The notes below the pieces were generated by a model. The model had not been told where the DNA came from. It was given only the letters and a program-made list of their open reading frames with translations, and did not search any database. DNA of 64,000 nt from Pullulanibacillus sp. KACC 23026 (GTDB taxonomy: Bacteria; Bacillota; Bacilli; Bacillales; Sporolactobacillaceae), in the NCBI RefSeq assembly GCF_029094525.1, contig NZ_CP119107.1, forward strand, positions 4,216,001-4,280,000. Reading direction: 5' to 3'. Within the stretch, counting starts at the first letter, position 1; the number at the start of each line of letters is the position of its first letter. The position numbers and the translations under genes were made by a program. Of this stretch, positions 35,834-44,115 are shown one piece after another.

Positions 35834-37072
35834 CTATCTATCTACCCGCTTGCCTACCCGAGCTTTACTACTAGCCGTTGGACGCTTATCCGTGTCTTGC
35901 GGCTTCCGCGAAGTCCTTTTATTTCTATTATCCTGACCAGTTTGAGCAGGTTTAGAGAAACGCGGAAGATCACTTTCTTCTTTATGAATTGAGATGCCCA
36001 ATTGCTTGCCAAACTGAAGGAGCTTTTTCTCATCCCGAAAGGTAACCAGGGAAACAACTGTTCCTTCAGCCCCTTGACGGCCCGTTCTTCCTGAGCGGTG
36101 CACATACTGGGTGACTTCCTCTGGCAGATCAAAATGGATCACATGGGTTACGCCTTCGATATCCAATCCACGCGCTGCCAAATCGGTCGTCAGAAGAATG
36201 GGCAGCTGTCCTCTTCGAAATTGCTGGAGGGTTGCCTCACGTTCGGTCTTTGTTCCTTCACCGCTGAGACTCCCTGCCTTCACACCCCTGCTTTTCAGGC
36301 GCTTTAACACTTCCGGAATATAGCTTGAACCGTTAATAAAAACGAGTGCTTTTACATTGTTTGACTTCACATAATGTCTTAACTCATCAATTTTGTCCTT
36401 CGGGTGGCAAACGTAATACAAATGGGTAACCTGCTGAGCCGCTTTTTTCGAAGGCGCAATCCGAATGATCTCAGCCTCTTTCATCCAATCATCTGCCAGT
36501 TGTTCCACCGTTTTTGTAATCGTTGCGGACACCATAATAAGCTGACGTTCTGCAAGCGTTGTTCGGATAATGTCTTGAACGATAGGGACACTATCATGAA
36601 CAAGCAATTGGTCGGCTTCATCCAAAACAATGGTTTTTACCTCATGCATTTTGAGTTTCTTCAATGCTATTAGTTCCTGAATTCTAGCTGCTGTACCGAC
36701 CACTATCTGCGGATGCTTTTTCAACTTCTCGATCTGGCGTTTCATATCAGCGCCGCCGATAAATGAAGCGCTCGTCCCGCCGCTTCCCTGAAGCCATGTT
36801 TGTAAAACCTGATGAATTTGCATAGCAAGTTCTCTTGTCGGGACAAGAATGACCGCCTGGGTCTTCTTTAACTTAAAATCCACCTTTTTCAATATAGGGA
36901 GTAAGTAAGCTAACGTCTTGCCTGTCCCTGTTGGCGATTCGATTACTAAATCCTGATTTTCTAATAAAATAGGAAGGGCCGCTTCCTGAACAGGTGTTAA
37001 TTCACTAAATCGCGCTTTTTCCCATTGATTTCGAATAAAATCTGGGAACGCATCAACTTCTTGTAACTTCAA
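35834..37072 (-). CDS. yfmL: DEAD-box RNA helicase (YfmL-like)
   Basis: 412 residues. Motifs: Q motif region FSELTPVQEAALPI, I SPTGTGKTL, Ia VPTRELAMQ, Ib GTAARI, II VLDEADQLL, III VSATI, IV ALVFINGSS, V LTTDLAARGLDIEG, VI HRSGRTGRQGAEG. RecA-like domains are followed by a Lys/Arg-rich tail (NRNKRTSRKPQDTDKRPTAS) for RNA binding. B. subtilis YfmL is a ribosome-biogenesis helicase of about 376 residues. Start: TTG at 37072 preceded by AAAGGAGA with 7 bases spacing; the upstream ATG (37096) has no site. Confidence 0.93.
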   Translation of the reverse strand: MKLQEVDAFPDFIRNQWEKARFSELTPVQEAALPILLENQDLVIESPTGTGKTLAYLLPILKKVDFKLKKTQAVILVPTRELAMQIHQVLQTWLQGSGGTSASFIGGADMKRQIEKLKKHPQIVVGTAARIQELIALKKLKMHEVKTIVLDEADQLLVHDSVPIVQDIIRTTLAERQLIMVSATITKTVEQLADDWMKEAEIIRIAPSKKAAQQVTHLYYVCHPKDKIDELRHYVKSNNVKALVFINGSSYIPEVLKRLKSRGVKAGSLSGEGTKTEREATLQQFRRGQLPILLTTDLAARGLDIEGVTHVIHFDLPEEVTQYVHRSGRTGRQGAEGTVVSLVTFRDEKKLLQFGKQLGISIHKEESDLPRFSKPAQTGQDNRNKRTSRKPQDTDKRPTASSKARVGKRVDR

Positions 37073-37221
37073 AGGACATTCTCCTTTAATTTTCATTTAT
37101 GTAAGCACGTCTGCCTTTGTTTCAGCTTATTTTAACATACTTCCCGCGAACTTATTTATTCATAATGCTATCTCTATATTTCAAATAATTTTGACTTTAT
37201 CGACAAAACAACGAAATTCTA

Positions 37222-37249
37222 TTGATTTTATTCTATACTGCGATATAAT
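37222..37249 (+). promoter_or_regulatory. Sigma-A promoter for the coiled-coil/amt unit
   Basis: TTGATT (37222-37227) and TATAAT (37244-37249) with a 16-base spacer, about 35 bp before the gene at 37285. A consensus-quality pair, and the only promoter I can call with reasonable certainty in this window. Confidence 0.7.
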
Positions 37250-37284
37250 CAAAAAAAGTAACATTTCGTGTGAGGAGATTTAAC

Positions 37285-37683
37285 ATGGTACTTGACATTG
37301 AGATTAGAGACTCCCTTAACAATGACTTAGTCACGATTGCTCCTTCTACACACATCAAACAGGTATTAAAAACTGTTTTAACTAAGAAGGAAGAAAGCAT
37401 TCAATCCTTGCGAGATAAAATATTGAAGTATGAGCAAAAAAGCCGGGCGGAAGACGCCTTTTATCAATCACTTTCTCCACTCAGAAAACTCTTTACAGGT
37501 CGAGCACCAAGTCATCATAGAGCTGTTGAATATATGGTAAATGTTAAAGATCGGTTAAAGAAAATAGAAGATCTTAAGCGGCAGGTCACAGAACTTACCG
37601 AGCTGTTGAAGCATGTCAATACCCCTATAGATAAGATGACGATTTCCCATTCCATCCTAGAAGAAATAAAACCCTATCTATGA
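37285..37683 (+). CDS. Unrecognised coiled-coil protein preceding the ammonium transporter
   Basis: 132 residues starting MVLDIEIRDSLNNDLVTIAP. I know no family. Residues 30-60 (VLTKKEESIQSLRDKILKYE) and 85-115 (VKDRLKKIEDLKRQVTELTE) look like coiled coils, separated by a short SPLRKLFTGR turn. No membrane segment or catalytic motif. The start at 37285 has GAGGAG, better than a GTG 15 bases upstream. It ends 10 bp before the ammonium transporter gene, with which it shares a promoter at 37222. Amt operons normally hold a PII protein (GlnK); this is not one (no T-loop). Confidence 0.6.
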   Translation: MVLDIEIRDSLNNDLVTIAPSTHIKQVLKTVLTKKEESIQSLRDKILKYEQKSRAEDAFYQSLSPLRKLFTGRAPSHHRAVEYMVNVKDRLKKIEDLKRQVTELTELLKHVNTPIDKMTISHSILEEIKPYL

Positions 37684-37693
37684 CAGGAGACGC

Positions 37694-38983
37694 TTGATAA
37701 AAATGACTTTACATGGAGTAACTACAGGACTAAATACGATATGGGTCGTTCTCACCGCAGCCATGATCCTTCTAATGGAAGGCGGCTTTGCTCTTCTCGA
37801 GGCAGGATTTGTCCGTTATAAAAATAATGTGAACATTATTATGAAAGTATACGTAGACATCACCATAGGGACGCTTTGTTTTTATATCGTGGGGTTTGGC
37901 CTTATGTACGGAAAAGATATTAACGGTCTAATCGGTTCAAACGGCTTTTTGCTGCATGGCAACCTCTCTTTTCTGCACCTGCCGATTTCAAATGAAACCT
38001 TTTGGCTCTTTCAAGCCGCTTTCGTAATTGCCGTTATTTCGATCGTGTCAGGTGCCGTGGCGGAGCGAATTAATTTTCGTGCGTATATTCTTTATGCTGT
38101 CCTGATGACAACACTTATTTATCCCATCGCTGGACACTGGACTTGGGGAGGCGGGTGGCTTGATCAGCTAGGCTTTCTCGATTTTGCCGGTTCTGGTGTC
38201 ATTCATGCCTTAGGCGGATTTTCAGCACTTGCCGCTGCTTTGTTTATTGGTCCTCGAAAAGGCAAGTTTACATCGGATGGAACGAGCACCATAGCCCTCC
38301 CAAGCAATCTGCCATTAGCCTCTGTCGGCGCCTTTTTATTATGGTTCGGCTGGTTCGGTTTCAATGCAGGAAGCACGTTAACTGCGACTGACCCCAGAAT
38401 CGGTCATATCGCTATTTTAACCATGCTGTCAGCGGCTTCAGGCGGTGCGACTGCCCTGCTTTTTACACTGTTCCGTTATAATCGGTCGGACGCGCCCTCC
38501 GTCATAAATGGTTCACTTGCAGGACTTGTCGGTATTACGGCAGGCTGCGCCTTTGTCAGTGATCTGTCTGCTATTTTAATTGGAGTAATCGCCGGACTTC
38601 TCATGATGTTTGCAACAAGCTGGTTAGAAGCAAGAGGCATTGACGACCCCGTCGGCGCCTTCCCTGTTCATGGCATTTCCGGAATATGGGGAACTTTATC
38701 TGTCGGGCTTTTTTCAACTAACAATGGACTATTTATTACCGGCCATTGGCATCTGCTAGGCATTCAGCTGCTCGGTCTCGTCGTTCTCTCTATTTGGGGG
38801 TTTGGGCTTACATGGGGAGGCTTTAAGCTTATTAAGTGGATCGTTCCTGTTCGGGCAACTGAAGAAGAAGAGGAGCTCGGCCTTGATATTAGTTACCACG
38901 GCATTATGGCCGCATATCAAGAACATGAGTTTATCTCCTTTGAAGATCCTTACACCAATGACTTCGACCCAGACAAAAAATAA
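37694..38983 (+). CDS. amt: Ammonium transporter
   Basis: 429 residues with 11 predicted membrane segments. VLTAAMILLMEGGFALLEAG, the central twin-His channel residues in GSGVIHALGGFSALAAALF and DDPVGAFPVHGISGIWGTLS, and GWFGFNAGSTL fit the Amt/Mep/Rh family; the family Phe gate (conserved aromatic pair) appears in the usual place. Transports NH4+/NH3 into the cell. The TTG at 37694 has AGGAGA upstream; an ATG three codons later is also possible. No glnK follows. The DNA beyond is a gene-less stretch. Confidence 0.95.
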   Translation: MIKMTLHGVTTGLNTIWVVLTAAMILLMEGGFALLEAGFVRYKNNVNIIMKVYVDITIGTLCFYIVGFGLMYGKDINGLIGSNGFLLHGNLSFLHLPISNETFWLFQAAFVIAVISIVSGAVAERINFRAYILYAVLMTTLIYPIAGHWTWGGGWLDQLGFLDFAGSGVIHALGGFSALAAALFIGPRKGKFTSDGTSTIALPSNLPLASVGAFLLWFGWFGFNAGSTLTATDPRIGHIAILTMLSAASGGATALLFTLFRYNRSDAPSVINGSLAGLVGITAGCAFVSDLSAILIGVIAGLLMMFATSWLEARGIDDPVGAFPVHGISGIWGTLSVGLFSTNNGLFITGHWHLLGIQLLGLVVLSIWGFGLTWGGFKLIKWIVPVRATEEEEELGLDISYHGIMAAYQEHEFISFEDPYTNDFDPDKK

Positions 38984-39008
38984 AAAACAACAACACCCTG
39001 AAGCGGTG

Positions 39009-39634
39009 TAACGGGTTTACTTGTGAGGTGCAGAACTCTAATTAAAAGGCAATCGATTACCTATTTCATTAAATGGCTAAAGCGAACTTTCTAAATAAGC
39101 GGAAGAATTCCGCTTATTTAGAAATCAACATTAAAAATAGCTAAAATAGACGGAAAGATTCCGCCTATTGACTCGAAAAACATAAAAATGAGTCATTTCT
39201 TTTTGTTTAAACGGAAAAACTCCGCTTATTTACGACGAACTGAACTCTACTTTGGTTGATAACGGAAAAATTTCCGCTTATTTCAACGATCACAGGTTAC
39301 TCTAAAATTTCTTGTTAACCATTACAGTCCGTTTTTACTTTAAGAACCATTTTTTCACAAAGTCATAGATAATCTAACTATTATTTTAACAGATATATCC
39401 AAATGACTTGGTAATCACCCTACCTTTCACTTGCCCAATCACAGGTTAATTCACACACCTCCAATAATTATATCCACCCATGTAAATTACACTGTGATTG
39501 GATAGGTGATTTACGGATGAAATGGTCAATAAACATTGATATTAACTAAATATCGCTCAGTGAAATGACTCTGTGAAAACCCGTGCGATTTACCTTGATA
39601 GTTAATTGTTTGCACCTCTGAAGTGAACCCGTTA
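39009..39634. repeat. Non-coding segment bounded by inverted repeats (possible MITE or decayed insertion sequence)
   Basis: TAACGGGTTTACTTGTGAGG at 39009 is matched by the reverse complement of TGCACCTCTGAAGTGAACCC at 39611-39630, giving inverted ends of about 24 bp with 3 mismatches. The sequence between has no coding frame. It holds CGGAA hairpins (next entry) and an internal inverted pair CAATCACAG/CTGTGATTG within 39411-39514. A target-site duplication is not obvious. The neighbouring stretch 39635-39735 contains nothing I recognise. Confidence 0.35.
39088..39285. repeat. Four short CGGAA-TTCCG hairpins
   Basis: A perfect palindrome with 17-base arms (TTTCTAAATAAGCGGAA, loop GAA) lies at 39088-39124. 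Three shorter ones follow at 39145-39169 (AATAGACGGAA, AGA loop), about 39210-39231 and about 39260-39283. Each leaves CGCTTATTT or CGCCTATT after the stem. Confidence 0.7.
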
Positions 39635-39739
39635 GAAGCGGTGTTATTGGTTTTTATTTTCAACAGATTGTAAACGCTTCATATTTATCTCCATTTTCGA
39701 TATGATTAATAATAAAACAAGCTTTAAGCTAGTGGCCTA

Positions 39740-40068
39740 TTTATTTATTACCAGCGAGCTTCAGCCCATAGTGATGGGGTTCACCGGAGCTCCGCCTCGA
39801 CGCTAGGGCATACCATGGGCGCTTAGCCTTCATCACACCTTTTCGAGCCGCCTTCGAGCCCATTTGTGTGTATTGGGGCCATCATCATTTTATAAGTAAA
39901 ATGAAGTTGGGTGTTGATTGTTGTCCTTGCGTCTTCTAGCTTAAGCTCCGAGGTAGGTTTCCTCTGGATAAGCCAGCACGGATTTTTTTCGAGGAGGTGA
40001 CTGCACGGGAAATTTTCAAGCAGTAGGCTGGCGAGCGAATCGTCCGCTTTAAACAGGCCTAATTTCAC
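39740..40068. other. GC-rich intergenic segment of unknown nature
   Basis: Gene-less and much richer in GC than the surrounding DNA. Part of it (GAGCCCATTTGTGTGTATTG at 39855) resembles the first unit of the 15.55-kb REP-like array. A minus-strand open frame of 81 codons from a GTG at 40068 has no homology I recognise; it may be chance. Could be a structured RNA or a degraded gene. Confidence 0.3.
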
Positions 40069-40145
40069 CTTTATTAAAAGTTAATCACTAATCTACATAT
40101 ATTTTTATCAGAGCTTTTATTGAAAAAAAATGGGAGGGACTATTC

Positions 40146-40931
40146 ATGTCAGGATTACTCAAGAAACGTGTAGCGTTTATAACTGGCGCGGGCAGCGGTA
40201 TTGGCCAGGCCATTGCCACAGAGTTTGCAAAAGAAGGCGCAACCGTAATTATTGCTGAACGCAACATGACTAATGCGAAAACAACTGTTCAAGCCATTAG
40301 TCAACAAGGAGGGACCGCTCATTCCTATGAGGTGGATGTGACAGATGAATCTGGTTTAACCGCTGCTATCGATCAAACCGTTAAAGCGTTTGGACGTCTC
40401 GATATCCTTGTCAACAATGCCGGATTTCAGCATGTCTCCCCCATCGAGACATTCCCAACTGACACCTTTGAAGCTCTTATCAAAGTCATGCTGACAGCCC
40501 CCTTTATGGCTATCAAGCATACCCTTCCCATCATGAAACAACAACAATACGGTCGAATTATTAATCTCGCTTCAATAAATGGACTCATTGGATTTGCAGG
40601 TAAAGCAGGCTATAACAGTGCCAAGCATGGGGTGATCGGATTAACGAAGGTATGCGCACTCGAGAGCGCTCCCCACAATATTACAGTCAATGCATTATGT
40701 CCCGGCTATGTCGACACACCACTCGTTCAAAAACAATTAGGGGATCTCGCCGCATCGAGAAATGTTCCTCTTGAGAGCGTCCTTGAAGAAGTGATCTACC
40801 CATTAGTTCCTCAGAAAAAATTAATTGATGTCCAGGAAATTGCTGACTATGCTGTCTACCTTGCCAGCGACAAAGCGAGAAGCATTACCGGTCAAGCGGT
40901 TATAATCGACGGCGGGTACACGGCACAATAA
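40146..40931 (+). CDS. 3-hydroxybutyrate dehydrogenase (SDR)
   Basis: 261 residues. The NAD-binding GAGSGIGQAIATEFA, NNAGFQHVSPIETFP, and the catalytic INLASINGLIGFAGKAGYNS (Ser, then Tyr-x-x-x-Lys, here YNSAKHGVIG) are typical of the SDR fold. NALCPGYVDTPLVQKQL and YPLVPQKKLIDVQEIADYAV match D-3-hydroxybutyrate dehydrogenase closely. It oxidises 3-hydroxybutyrate to acetoacetate, often for use of poly-3-hydroxybutyrate or ketone bodies. No transferase or thiolase gene adjoins. GGGAGGG precedes the ATG. Confidence 0.92.
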   Translation: MSGLLKKRVAFITGAGSGIGQAIATEFAKEGATVIIAERNMTNAKTTVQAISQQGGTAHSYEVDVTDESGLTAAIDQTVKAFGRLDILVNNAGFQHVSPIETFPTDTFEALIKVMLTAPFMAIKHTLPIMKQQQYGRIINLASINGLIGFAGKAGYNSAKHGVIGLTKVCALESAPHNITVNALCPGYVDTPLVQKQLGDLAASRNVPLESVLEEVIYPLVPQKKLIDVQEIADYAVYLASDKARSITGQAVIIDGGYTAQ

Positions 40932-40990
40932 AATAACTCAAGCTTTAAGTGGACACACCCTCTCAAATGCCCCATCATTTAAAAACAACA

Positions 40991-41037
40991 AAAAGGCGCC
41001 CCCAAAGCGAAAACGACTATCACTAAGGGGAGCGCCC
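40991..41037 (-). terminator. Terminator of the pseudouridine synthase gene
   Basis: On the minus strand GGCGCTCCCC pairs with GGGGGCGCC (long internal loop), followed by TTTTTG; it also lies just beyond the dehydrogenase gene on the plus strand. Confidence 0.8.
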
Positions 41038-41041
41038 GACT

Positions 41042-41962
41042 TTATTTGAATAATTGATTAAAGCGTTTAGGAACAGGAGATTCGAATCGCATAATTTTAC
41101 CTGTTTGCGGGTGTTTGAAGCTAAGTATATGAGCATGGAGTCCTAATCGACCAATCGGGTTTCCTCTACCTCCATATTTTTTATCCCCAACAACCGGATG
41201 TCCGATATCCTGCATGTGCACACGTATTTGGTTTTTTCGGCCTGTTTCTAAGTTAACCTGCAAAAGGGAAAACTTATCGGATGCCTTCAAAACAGCATAA
41301 TGTGTCACCGCTTTTTGGCCACCATTCGGTTTATTACTCGAGTACATGAGATGAGTTCGAGTTTCTTTTAGCCAAGACGTGATAGTTCCCGTTTTTTTCT
41401 TAATTTGCCCCTCAACAAGCGCTATGTATGTTCTTTCAGAGACTGAGTTTTTCCAATCATTTTGAAGCTTTTGCTGGATCTCTTGGCTTTTTGCAAACAT
41501 CAGAACACCCGATGTATCACGGTCCAGTCGATGGATAATAAAGATGCGTTGTTTAGGATCAAAGGTCTGGACATAATCCGTCAGTTGACGGTAAGCCGTT
41601 AATTGTTTTTCTTTATCTGAGGCAATCGTTAGCAGCCCCTCTTTTTTATCGACCACCAAGATATCCTCATCTTCATAAAGAATGGTCACTCCTTCTAGCT
41701 TTTTGGAATCCCCTTTCTTTGCTAAGTTCACTTCCACCACATCGCCTGACTTGAGCGGCTCATTATATTGGGTTGTCTTTTTCCCATTGATCGATACTTG
41801 ACCTCTTGCCAAAATCGATTTAACCGTATTCCGCCCCCGATTCCCAATCACTTGCAAAAGGAATTCCAGCAATTCACTCGTTTCCTTTACCTCAAATCGC
41901 TCAGCTACTGAATTTGATTTAGAAGGGCTAACCTTTTTCACATACTGCCTATCTTGTCCCAT
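41042..41962 (-). CDS. RluA-family pseudouridine synthase
   Basis: 306 residues. The N-terminal S4-like domain has LEFLLQVIGNRGRNTVKSIL and GQVSINGKKTTQYNEPLKSG, and the catalytic core has IIHRLDRDTSGVLMFAKS (catalytic Asp in HRLDRDTSG), ALVEGQIKKKTGTI and ETGRKNQIRVHMQDIGHPVV. It isomerises uridine in rRNA or tRNA; the exact position cannot be read. The ATG at 41962 has AAAAGGGGGC upstream. Similar to the YhcT/RluD group of Bacillus. Confidence 0.93.
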   Translation of the reverse strand: MGQDRQYVKKVSPSKSNSVAERFEVKETSELLEFLLQVIGNRGRNTVKSILARGQVSINGKKTTQYNEPLKSGDVVEVNLAKKGDSKKLEGVTILYEDEDILVVDKKEGLLTIASDKEKQLTAYRQLTDYVQTFDPKQRIFIIHRLDRDTSGVLMFAKSQEIQQKLQNDWKNSVSERTYIALVEGQIKKKTGTITSWLKETRTHLMYSSNKPNGGQKAVTHYAVLKASDKFSLLQVNLETGRKNQIRVHMQDIGHPVVGDKKYGGRGNPIGRLGLHAHILSFKHPQTGKIMRFESPVPKRFNQLFK

Positions 41963-42180
41963 CACTTTGCCCCCTTTTCCTTTATAATTATTCCAATCTA
42001 TGGAGAAAAGTTTTAATTCCGCTGCTCATTCATTCCGACCCGTTTTACCTCACTAACAGTCTGTATAATCAAACTGAGGATCCGGCTCAATATCAAGTTA
42101 CGCGTGGTTAGTTAATCTTCGTTAGCTTAACATACTTAATCGACAATTGAACACCCTAATCCATATGGAGGTGTTGATAA

Positions 42181-42330
42181 ATGGAACAGAAATCCAAGCA
42201 TCCACTAACACAGGGCGTCAATGATTCCCAGGCTGTTAAAGAATCGCGGCAGTTTGACCATGAACTCGCCAACGAGCCTTTAACCGCTGAAGAAAGACAT
42301 TTCAATAAAAAAACGAAAAAACGTCAATAA
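42181..42330 (+). CDS. sspO: Small acid-soluble spore protein SspO
   Basis: 49 residues, MEQKSKHPLTQGVNDSQAVK, then ELANEPLTAEERHFNKKTKK and RQ. The ELxNEPLTxxxRxxNKKxKKxQ end matches SspO (48 residues, also called CotK) as I recall it. A minor spore-core protein made in the forespore. GGAGGTG is 7 bases from the ATG. In B. subtilis sspO is next to sspP; no sspP-like frame follows here. Confidence 0.82.
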   Translation: MEQKSKHPLTQGVNDSQAVKESRQFDHELANEPLTAEERHFNKKTKKRQ

Positions 42331-42336
42331 CCCACC

Positions 42337-42381
42337 GATTCAAACCACCCCAAAAGAGCCCTTTTGAGGGTGCTTTGAATC
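42337..42381 (+). terminator. Hairpin after sspO
   Basis: GATTCAAACCACCCCAAAAG pairs with CTTTTGAGGGTGCTTTGAATC (three mismatches). No T-run follows, so termination efficiency is uncertain. Confidence 0.6.
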
Positions 42382-42485
42382 GTACATAACAAACTTAAAA
42401 TCCCTATTCATTCTCGCCAAATTTCATGAGTTATTTTCTCATTTAAGGGAAGACTATTGGGGATTTTGCATAAGGAGATGATTAA

Positions 42486-44063
42486 GTGGAAAAGAAGCAG
42501 CCGTCATCGGATGAAAAGCAACTCTTAACGAATAGACAAGGACATAAAATCACTGATAATCAAAATGTAAGGACAGTAGGCAATCGCGGACCTATCACAC
42601 TTGAGAACTATCACTTTCTCGAGAAAATGTCCCACTTTGATCGCGAGCGAATTCCCGAACGCGTCGTCCATGCGCGCGGGGCAGGGGCGCACGGTTATTT
42701 TGAAGCTTACGGCAGTGTCGGAAACGAAGCCATTAGCAAGTACACAAGGGCTAAGTTATTTCAAGAAAAAGGTAAAAAGACACCGGTTTTCGTCCGTTTT
42801 TCAACTGTCATTGGAGGTAAAGAATCGCCAGAAACCTTGCGCGACCCGCGCGGCTTTGCCGTTAAATTTTACACAGAAGCCGGCAACTGGGATCTCGTTG
42901 GCAACAACCTTAAAGTATTCTTTATCCGTGATCCGTTAAAATTTCCCGATATGGTTCATTCTTTTAAACCTGACCCTGTTACTAACCTGTCAGATCCTGA
43001 ACGCATGTTTGATTTTCTCAGCCAAACACCTGAATCAACGAACATGCTGACCTATTTGTTTTCGCCTTGGGGAATACCCGCTAATTACCGCCAGATGCAA
43101 GGCTCAGGTGTCCATACATATAAGTGGATAAACCAAGAAGGAGAAGCCGTCCTCATCAAATATCATTTTGAACCTATTAAACAAGGCATTAAAAATCTAA
43201 CACAAAAAGAAGCCAATGAAATACAGGCAACTAACACTTCCCACGCCACTCAGGATTTGTATGAAGCCATTGAACGCGGGGATTATCCAGAGTGGGAGAT
43301 GTGTGTTCAAATCATGTCAGACGATGAGCATCCCGAACTCGATTTTGACCCGCTTGACCCGACCAAGATTTGGCCAAAGGACCAGTTTCCCTTCTTACCC
43401 GTTGGCAAAATGGTCTTGAACAAAAATCCAGAGAACTATTTTGCTGAAGTTGAACAAGCAGCATTTGGGACAGGCGTCCTTGTCGATGGACTTGATTTTT
43501 CTGATGATAAACTCCTTCAAGGACGCACCTATTCCTATTCCGATACTCAGCGTTACCGTGTTGGTACGAATTATCTTGAACTGCCGATCAACAAGCCGCA
43601 AACAGAAGTCACCACCAATCAAGACGGTGGACAAATGGACTATACGGTTAATAAAAATCCAGGAACTAACCCTCATATTAATTATGAGCCTTCCACTATC
43701 GATGGCCTGGTTGAAGCCGCGAAATCGGCCAAGGACCATGAACCCCATTACAATGATAAACTGGTTCGCGAAAAAATAGACCGGACTAATGATTTCAAGC
43801 AGGCGGGTGAAGCCTATCGCGCGTTTGAAGACTGGGAACGTGATGAACTCATCATGAATCTCGTGGCCAACCTTAAAGTCTGTGACCCGCGCATTCAGGA
43901 AAAAATGATCGGAAATTTCACTCAGGCAGATGCTGAATACGGACGCCGAGTGAAAGAAGAACTTGAAGGGGCTAAGAAAATGATGTCGATGAACTCGAGT
44001 GAAGCAGCAAAAATAGGTGAACAGACAGAAGACAAGATGGGACGAGGCGCCGAACCTTATTAA
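42486..44063 (+). CDS. Monofunctional haem catalase, possibly spore-type (KatX-like)
   Basis: 525 residues. The active-site His is in [20 protein letters not shown], the Asn in [20 protein letters not shown], and the haem-ligating Tyr region is the family's R-x-F-x-Y motif, here [22 protein letters not shown]-terminal [12 protein letters not shown] is also catalase-typical. Decomposes hydrogen peroxide. The neighbour sspO and the N-terminal tail suggest the spore enzyme KatX rather than vegetative KatA, but this is inference. GTG start with AAGGAG upstream. Confidence 0.95.
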   Translation: MEKKQPSSDEKQLLTNRQGHKITDNQNVRTVGNRGPITLENYHFLEKMSHFDRERIPERVVHARGAGAHGYFEAYGSVGNEAISKYTRAKLFQEKGKKTPVFVRFSTVIGGKESPETLRDPRGFAVKFYTEAGNWDLVGNNLKVFFIRDPLKFPDMVHSFKPDPVTNLSDPERMFDFLSQTPESTNMLTYLFSPWGIPANYRQMQGSGVHTYKWINQEGEAVLIKYHFEPIKQGIKNLTQKEANEIQATNTSHATQDLYEAIERGDYPEWEMCVQIMSDDEHPELDFDPLDPTKIWPKDQFPFLPVGKMVLNKNPENYFAEVEQAAFGTGVLVDGLDFSDDKLLQGRTYSYSDTQRYRVGTNYLELPINKPQTEVTTNQDGGQMDYTVNKNPGTNPHINYEPSTIDGLVEAAKSAKDHEPHYNDKLVREKIDRTNDFKQAGEAYRAFEDWERDELIMNLVANLKVCDPRIQEKMIGNFTQADAEYGRRVKEELEGAKKMMSMNSSEAAKIGEQTEDKMGRGAEPY

Positions 44064-44077
44064 TCCCCAAATATCAA

Positions 44078-44115
44078 AGAAGGTGAGCGCCTTAACGCTC
44101 ACCTTCTTGTTTTTC
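44078..44115. terminator. Bidirectional terminator between catalase and the EAL gene
   Basis: GAAGGTGAGCG-CCTTAA-CGCTCACCTTC followed by TTGTTTTTC on the plus strand. The stop codon of the minus-strand gene lies inside the stem. Confidence 0.85.

Noticed and set aside
39823-40068. 81-codon minus-strand frame in the GC-rich gap.
   Set aside because: No homology, no Shine-Dalgarno site before the GTG, and codon use typical of noncoding GC-rich DNA.
41982-41996. PerR-box-like TTATAATTATTCCAA between the pseudouridine synthase gene and sspO, considered as a peroxide operator for the catalase.
   Set aside because: It matches 12 of 15 positions but lies about 490 bp from the catalase and just before the minus-strand gene, where it also fits a plain -10 region.
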